A stretch of DNA of 64,000 bases, taken from positions 1 to 64,000 of the forward strand of contig JAJTWR010000047.1 of NCBI GenBank assembly GCA_021613335.1, written 5' to 3'. The translations under genes were made by a program, and so were the position numbers. The DNA is from Whitmania pigra. Lineage: Eukaryota; Annelida; Clitellata; Hirudinida; Haemopidae. Positions 60,301 to 64,000 of this stretch are shown in pieces. Numbering within the stretch: position 1 is the stretch's first letter; every line of letters begins with the position of its first letter. The notes beneath the pieces were generated by a model. It did not search any database. It had not been told where the DNA came from and saw only the letters and a program-made list of their open reading frames with translations.

Positions 60301-63300
60301 ATGCATGCATTTTTACTTTTATTATCTGGATCTGGAACATCCATTTGAACAACAACTAGTTATATAAAATATTTAATATTTAAAAATGTTCTTTAAATTG
60401 TGGTACAAAAATTAAATAAAAAATTACCAGGTCCAGCTTCTTTGGCATCGACAACAAAATGGGTTGGTTCTTTAGCCTTTACAGGGCCTTCAACAGCTGG
60501 TCCACTCAGCTTCACTTTAGAAGCATCAGTTACTCCTGACTCGACTGGGATCTTGAAAGGGCTCTTTGGCACTTGCTCGTCGGCAAATTTGACTTGCGCT
60601 GTGATTGGCTGAACAGCAACTGGAACGAACTCGGCTTTGAAGGTTTTATCTTTGTTATCGGTAACATGAGGCTTGACAGGGGTGCCATCTTCTGTGGCCA
60701 AAGTTATTTCTGGCTCGCCTAGAGTTAATTTAAATATGATTAAATTTAAAATAAATGCTTTTTTTTTATTTTTTACTTGCACCAAATTTTTTAGTTATTT
60801 CTCTTCATTTTTAGTATCCTGATGATACTATCATCATTAATATTAATAAGCAATAACCAAGAGATTGTTAAGTAAATTTAAAAAAAAAACCATTCACCTG
60901 GTCCAGCTTCCTTAGCATCAACCATGAAATACGTCGGTTGGCTTGACTTTACTGGACCTTCAGTAGCCGGTCCGTAGACCTTGACTTTTGAAGGTTCGAC
61001 TACAGGTCCTTCCTCAACGGTGACCTTGAAAGGACTCTTAGGCACGTGCTGGTTTGCCAATTTAACTTGAGAAATAATTGGCTTGACCTCTCTTGGAACG
61101 AAGTCTACCTTGTACGTTCCGTCCTTGTTGTCCACGACATGGGCCTTAACCGGCTTGTTATCCTCTGTCGCCAATGCGACTTCTGGTTTGGCTGCATTGA
61201 TGAGTATTAAATAATTATTAAATAAACAATGATCAAATTAAGACTATTATTAAGAATATCTAGCTTATAAAGAGCCTGTATAATTATTACTAAACACATA
61301 CATTGCAACAGTGAAAGGATCAAATTACATAAAATTTAATTAAATAGATCTTAATAATGTAAGTTGTTTCAAAACAAAATCGTTTGGTTTTTACAAACCT
61401 GGTCCTGCCTCCTTGGCATCAATGTTGAAGAACGTCGGCAGGTTCGACTTGACCGGTCCCTCAACTGCTGGTCCGCTGAGCTTCACCTTGGAAGCGTCGA
61501 CGGTTCCCGGTCTTACGTCGATTTTGAAAGGACTCTTGGGCACGGGCTGATTGGCAAACAAGACCTGAGCAAAGATGGGCTTCAGGCCAATAGGAACGAA
61601 GTCCACTTTGAAGGTCTGGTCCTTGTTGTCGACGATTGTCGGCTTGATGGGAGTACCATCTTCCGATTTCAAGTCTACGACTGGCGCTCCTGCGTCATTA
61701 TAAGTAAAGGTTTCAAAATATTGAAATAACCCGGGGGTCCGCAAATAAGTAAGTTAACTAATAAGTTTATTAGAGCAGGTATTCAGTTAACGGAACTGAA
61801 TAATAGAAGTTAAGCGTTTAAGGAATTGAGGTACTTAAGGATGCAAATGGTTATTTGGGCTTCTAAGTTGTCTTGATTCTCGTTGTTTGTCAGGTGATTA
61901 TCGAGAATGCTTTTCTGTAGCAAAAATAGATCCCACGTGCCCGGAAAAGATGCCAAATATAATTAAGTATAAATTTAATTATATTAGCAATATAAACTTA
62001 ATTAATTTCCAAAAATCTAAGTTTACAACATTACACCCTCCTTAAATCTGTTCGTCCCGAACAGACTGCTGCTCCCCGTGGTACTTCGCCAGTCGGCGAA
62101 TGTGTGCCACCTTCATTTTTACTCTCGGGACACAATCTCTCACATGGTGCCCATGTATCACCATTGTTTCAATGCGAGCCCGTCCTCCTCTGGTATCTCT
62201 ACTAAAACGCTTACTGAAAAAGATCAGCAAAACAACCAACAGCACTAAATGCTCGCCTCGAATCTCCGACGACCTCCGAAGGCCAGAAAGCCCGCCCTGG
62301 CTGAGAACTCCACAAATGAACTCCTCGGACATTGATCCAACCTTATCAACCACGTACTCACGACCGCCGAGTACCTCACCGTCAACATCTCCCCTATCAG
62401 TTACAATGACATCCGCAGCTCCAACCTCCACTATATCCACAGCTGAATCGAATTCGGAAACTCCCAGCTCAAATCGATCGCCACTGTTTTCCGGGTCCAG
62501 TTCCTCCACTGATTCCTCAACTCGAGGAGGCTCCATTCTGGTCTCTCCCAAAGTCCCCTCTTCAATTATTTCCTCGGTTCTCTCCACAACCGATACCAAC
62601 GAGGCAATCGTGCACGGAACTGGCTCATCGGACACTGGCGCGACCTCTCTGGAGTTTGCGAAACTCTTCCTCAGCTCACCGTTGTCTTTATTCTCTACAG
62701 TGCCCATCTTTATGGGAAGCTCTACTATTGGACTGTCCCCGTCAACTACCAAACTGCCCTCACTCACCTCAGCAAAGGTCTCCTCAGCACCGTTCTCCCC
62801 ACCCAGCTCTTCCCTCAGCTCCTTCCCCGATTCCTCACTCCACGGAAGAAACACCGTGTCCCAAAGTTCTTCCATCTACAATTTCCTCGGTCTCCTTCTC
62901 AACCGAAACCAGTGTGGCAATCGGGTACACTGCTGATGCTTCAGCTGGCATGATGTTTTTGGTGCTTGATGGAGTCTCCTCCGGTTGGTAGCTAGTAGAG
63001 GCCTTGTTGGAGGAAACCTCAGTTACTTTTTCCGTCTTTTCTTCTATCTTTTTTTGAAAGCCTTCCATTTTTTCTTGAAAACTTTTCATCCTTTTATCCA
63101 TCTTTTCCATAATGCTGTTTAGGATGTTCACACCCGGATCAAAAAATATATAAGCTTCTGGATCTTCACCCTGGTCTACTATCCACGACAGCAGGCGATC
63201 CTGCAATTCTTCCCTGGAGCCTTTCGAATCCATTTGCCTCAACTTAAGCTCACGTCTCATTCCAGCAAAAGTTAAATCCTCTAAGACCTTGCTCATGACT

Positions 63301-64000
63301 TACTTTTTGGGATCCCACTCCTGACACCAATGAAATAACCCGGGGGTCCGCAAATAAGTAAGTTAACTAATAAGTTTATTAGAGCAGGTATTCAGTTAAC
63401 GGAACTGAATAATAGAAGTTAAGCGTTTAAGGAATTGAGGTACTTAAGGATGCAAATGGTTATTTGGGCTTCTAAGTTGTCTTGATTCTCGTTGTTTGTC
63501 AGGTGATTATCGAGAATGCTTTTCTGTAGCAAAAATAGATCCCACGTGCCCGGAAAAGATGCCAAATATAATTAAGTATAAATTTAATTATATTAGCAAT
63601 ATAAACTTCCAAATTTCCAAAAATCTAAGTTTACAACAATATTTTAATAAAAAGGGCCAAACAAATTTAGTAAAACTCGACATAAACTTAAATATATATT
63701 ATATTATCAAGGGCGGAAGCTTAATAATCAAGTCAGTTTTAGTTTCAAAGATTTTTCTAAAGGAAAAGCATCATTTAATTAAAATATATATTTATTATTT
63801 GTTATGAATTTATGAGCAACTAAGCAAATAAGGAAACTTAATTGCAGATAAGATATACTAAATGTATGGCTTGAAAAATACCTGGTCCGGCTTCCTTGCA
63901 GTCGACGACGAAATAGGTTGGTACCTTCTCGAAAACAGGTTCTTCAACTGCTGGTCCGTACACCTTAACGGCGGATGGGTTGGCTGGTCCTCCCACCACG
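39487..64000 (-). CDS. FLN: Filamin, large form; 3' part with over 30 Ig-like filamin repeats (5' end outside window)
   Basis: About 45 exons with conserved phase encode consecutive filamin (IgFLN) repeats. Hallmarks recur: DNxDGTY, PGxY..., V(K)FxGxxVPxSPF, and V.VYGPxxE / AGPG. Filamins cross-link actin with an N-terminal actin-binding domain, here beyond the window, and dimerise by the last repeat. The upstream half (52658-64000) has one repeat per exon of about 291-303 bp. The downstream half (39487-52034) has repeats split across small exons. The last exon (39487-39674) ends [15 protein letters not shown] and a stop. Vertebrate filamins have 24 repeats, so this one is expanded. The gene hosts an LTR element in one intron and microsatellites in many. 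Confidence 0.95.
39964..40161 (-). CDS. Filamin penultimate exon with Ser/Thr-rich hinge
   Basis: The exon starts with a Thr/Ser-rich linker ([16 protein letters not shown]) and leads into [14 protein letters not shown], the start of the last repeat. Its position corresponds to the second hinge of vertebrate filamins. Phase 1 on both ends fits the neighbouring exons. Confidence 0.85.
40660..40686 (-). CDS. Filamin 27-bp micro-exon
   Basis: The acceptor TATATTAG and donor AAG|GTGAGA bound 27 bp encoding KPIKVWKKG in phase 1-1. It fits exactly between the exon ending IEG (41035) and the exon starting at 40161, so inclusion or skipping keeps the frame. It adds a basic hinge peptide. Confidence 0.65.
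41035..52034 (-). CDS. Filamin middle region, repeats split over small exons
   Basis: The exons (minus order) are 51810-52034, 51283-51563, 50878-51044, 50505-50656, 50224-50397, 49940-50050, 49544-49756, 49059-49241, 48830-48943, 48329-48488, 47875-48054, 47337-47599, 46974-47148, 46705-46817, 46319-46475, 45967-46145, 45713-45819, 45490-45589, 45281-45409, 44910-45012, 44396-44518, 43916-44044, 43356-43520, 43000-43101, 42545-42682, 42199-42329, 41871-41985, 41460-41635 and 41035-41253. Recurrent landmarks are GPGL, AGxGxLSLxVEGPSKA, PGEYxIxVxxxGxxIPGSPF. 46974-47148 is a Pro/Thr/Ser-rich linker and 45713-45819 a Thr-rich one, likely the first hinge area. Borders were read by eye; a few may shift by some bases. 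Confidence 0.8.
44600..44880. repeat. AAT/ATT low-complexity intron
   Basis: The filamin intron between 44518 and 44910 is nearly all AT with AATAAT and TATTAT units. It also contains an ATTATAATATAATAATAT-type palindromic stretch. Confidence 0.8.
46595..46700. repeat. (ATC/GTC)n microsatellite after a filamin donor
   Basis: On the minus strand the donor GAAG|GTCGGTGATGACGACG runs straight into (GAT/GAC)n for about 100 bp. Asp- and Ile/Val-only frames here are artefacts. Confidence 0.9.
48196..48325. repeat. (CATCGT)n / (ATC)n microsatellite after a filamin donor
   Basis: About 125 bp: ATC units then about 16 CATCGT units. On the minus strand it starts a few bases after the donor AAG|GTGGGTTATGATGACG. 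The poly-Asp, poly-His and Met-Thr frames are artefacts. Confidence 0.95.
49850..49935. repeat. GAT-rich microsatellite in filamin intron
   Basis: A degenerate GATGATAATGACGATGATG run ends about 5 bp from the filamin exon border at 49940. It again lies on the donor side. Confidence 0.85.
52658..61689 (-). CDS. Filamin tandem array: one repeat per exon
   Basis: The exons (5' to 3') are 61399-61689, 60898-61191, 60428-60718, 59960-60259, 59543-59836, 59097-59387, 58706-59005, 58308-58427 + 57967-58140, 57194-57787 (two repeats), 56733-57026, 56365-56655, 55950-56252, 55539-55832, 55030-55323, 54354-54749, 53175-53462 and 52658-53044. All borders are phase 1 after (E/K)AGPG. Each exon holds the second part of one Ig fold and the first of the next ([12 protein letters not shown] ... 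VPKSPFK ... GPAVEGPVK ... [14 protein letters not shown]). 54354-54749 and 52658-53044 carry insertions of about 30 residues, likely flexible loops. Confidence 0.93.
57194..57787 (-). CDS. Filamin double-repeat exon
   Basis: 594 bp encode two complete repeat units in one exon. The usual intron after EAGP is absent: the text reads straight through [16 protein letters not shown]. Lengths fit 291 + 303 bp, so an intron was lost precisely. Confidence 0.9.
61722..62030 (-). repeat. 3' LTR
   Basis: This is the downstream LTR relative to the element's minus-strand orientation. It is preceded on that strand by the purine-rich tract at about 62031-62044. Confidence 0.92.
62042..62875 (-). CDS. LTR-element ORF2: acidic protein with pol-tail-like C-terminus
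   Basis: 277 residues. The N-terminal two thirds are acidic (Glu/Asp/Val-rich) and repeat a motif from the preceding ORF (IA(S/T)LVSVE..TEEI). A hydrophobic stretch [14 protein letters not shown] follows. The last 30 residues ([15 protein letters not shown]) resemble the extreme C-terminus of Ty3-type Pol proteins. RT and integrase are absent, consistent with a large internal deletion with both ends kept. The 278-codon frame on the opposite strand is probably its shadow. Confidence 0.5.
   Translation of the reverse strand: MEELWDTVFLPWSEESGKELREELGGENGAEETFAEVSEGSLVVDGDSPIVELPIKMGTVENKDNGELRKSFANSREVAPVSDEPVPCTIASLVSVVERTEEIIEEGTLGETRMEPPRVEESVEELDPENSGDRFELGVSEFDSAVDIVEVGAADVIVTDRGDVDGEVLGGREYVVDKVGSMSEEFICGVLSQGGLSGLRRSSEIRGEHLVLLVVLLIFFSKRFSRDTRGGRARIETMVIHGHHVRDCVPRVKMKVAHIRRLAKYHGEQQSVRDEQI
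62835..63296 (-). CDS. Gag-like ORF with N-terminal SAP domain
   Basis: The ATG at 63296 follows 35 bp after the 5' LTR. Residues 1-40 form a SAP-type helix-turn-helix ([20 protein letters not shown]), a nucleic-acid-binding module found in some retrotransposon Gag proteins. A coiled-coil-like Lys/Glu stretch ([20 protein letters not shown]) follows. The frame closes at 62835 and overlaps the next ORF by 41 bp in another frame, so frameshifting or mutation may link them. Confidence 0.65.
   Translation of the reverse strand: MSKVLEDLTFAGMRRELKLRQMDSKGSREELQDRLLSWIVDQGEDPEAYIFFDPGVNILNSIMEKMDKRMKSFQEKMEGFQKKIEEKTEKVTEVSSNKASTSYQPEETPSSTKNIMPAEASAVYPIATLVSVEKETEEIVDGRTLGHGVSSVE
63311..63329 (-). 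promoter_or_regulatory. Primer binding site of the LTR element
   Basis: The minus strand reads TGGTGTCAGGAGTGGGATC one base after the 5' LTR. TGG pairs with the CCA end of a tRNA. I did not assign the tRNA species. Confidence 0.8.
63331..63638 (-). repeat. 5' LTR
   Basis: This is the upstream LTR relative to minus-strand orientation. It is followed after one base by the primer binding site. Confidence 0.92.
63882..64000 (-). CDS. Filamin repeat exon, partial at window edge
   Basis: The exon encodes [20 protein letters not shown] through [10 protein letters not shown] and a donor (CAG|GTATTT). It continues beyond 64000. It shows the array extends upstream of the LTR element. Confidence 0.9.

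Larger units (their letters stand above)
61722..63638 (-). mobile_element. Non-autonomous LTR retrotransposon in a filamin intron
   Basis: Two direct LTRs (61722-62030 and 63331-63638) bound a 1.3-kb interior. On the minus strand the LTR begins TGTTGTAAAC and ends TTATTTCA. The target duplication is ATAT (61718-61721 and 63639-63642). The LTRs differ only at one short indel/substitution patch (AACTTAATTAATTTCC versus AACTTCCAAATTTCC), so insertion was recent. The interior has a primer binding site, a purine-rich tract (AAGGAGGGTGTAA) before the 3' LTR and two overlapping ORFs but no protease, RT or integrase. It needs enzymes supplied in trans. Confidence 0.93.

Noticed and set aside
62100..62936. 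278-codon Ser/Thr-rich plus-strand frame inside the LTR element
   Set aside because: It mirrors the minus-strand ORF. Element orientation (primer binding site, purine tract, SAP gag-like ORF) is minus, and the residue bias is that of a complement of Glu/Asp/Val-rich coding.
61722..63638. CRISPR-like or phage-like interpretation of the direct repeats
   Set aside because: The two repeats are LTRs with TG/CA ends, a target duplication and primer binding site in an animal gene.

Overview
The window is animal nuclear DNA: AT-rich, with many introns, long AT/ATT/ATC microsatellites and numerous decayed transposable elements. Spiralian or annelid (leech-like) origin is my inference. It rests on C-type-lectin and PAN-type secreted genes, CR1-like, R2-like and RLE-type LINEs, a Helitron remnant and TTAGGG-like repeats. 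No sequence here fixes the species. I see no rRNA, tRNA or CRISPR array.

Bases 1-23500 are repeat-rich. In order they hold: an R2-like non-LTR element with an internal deletion (minus), an (ATT)n tract with a LINE tail, a CR1-like 3' end, a decayed Helitron Rep/helicase region, the first of two copies of a segment carrying C-type lectin domain (CTLD) exons, an RLE-type LINE inserted in that copy, an 864-bp hAT-type MITE with a clean 8-bp target duplication inside a coding-like exon, gag fragments, a signal-peptide/PAN-domain exon, a solo LTR, two CR1-like LINE copies, an unrecognised broken gene, and the second CTLD copy.

Bases 23560-39486 hold host genes. A 13-exon DALRD3 homologue (plus) converges on a RASSF-family gene (minus; C1, RA and SARAH domains). 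Upstream of RASSF is a two-exon gene of unknown function (minus). Next comes a 536-bp inverted-repeat element carrying a degenerate telomere-like array, with a short open reading frame abutting its end. Last is a compact minus-strand gene built from symmetrical micro-exons of 9, 27, 30 and 36 bp between a signal peptide and a C-terminal hydrophobic segment. It resembles the architecture known as micro-exon genes and is the most interesting novelty here.

Bases 39487-64000 are the 3' part of a very large filamin gene (minus, 5' end outside the window). The upstream part is a tandem array with one filamin Ig repeat per exon. Exon lengths and residues show a three-repeat super-period (291/300/294 bp) repeated four times. 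The downstream part has the same kind of repeats split over many small exons and ends in the dimerisation-type last repeat. One filamin intron contains a recent non-autonomous LTR retrotransposon with a SAP-domain gag-like ORF, LTRs of about 308 bp, a primer binding site and a 4-bp ATAT target duplication. The solo LTR at 13.0 kb belongs to the same family and has the same ATAT duplication.
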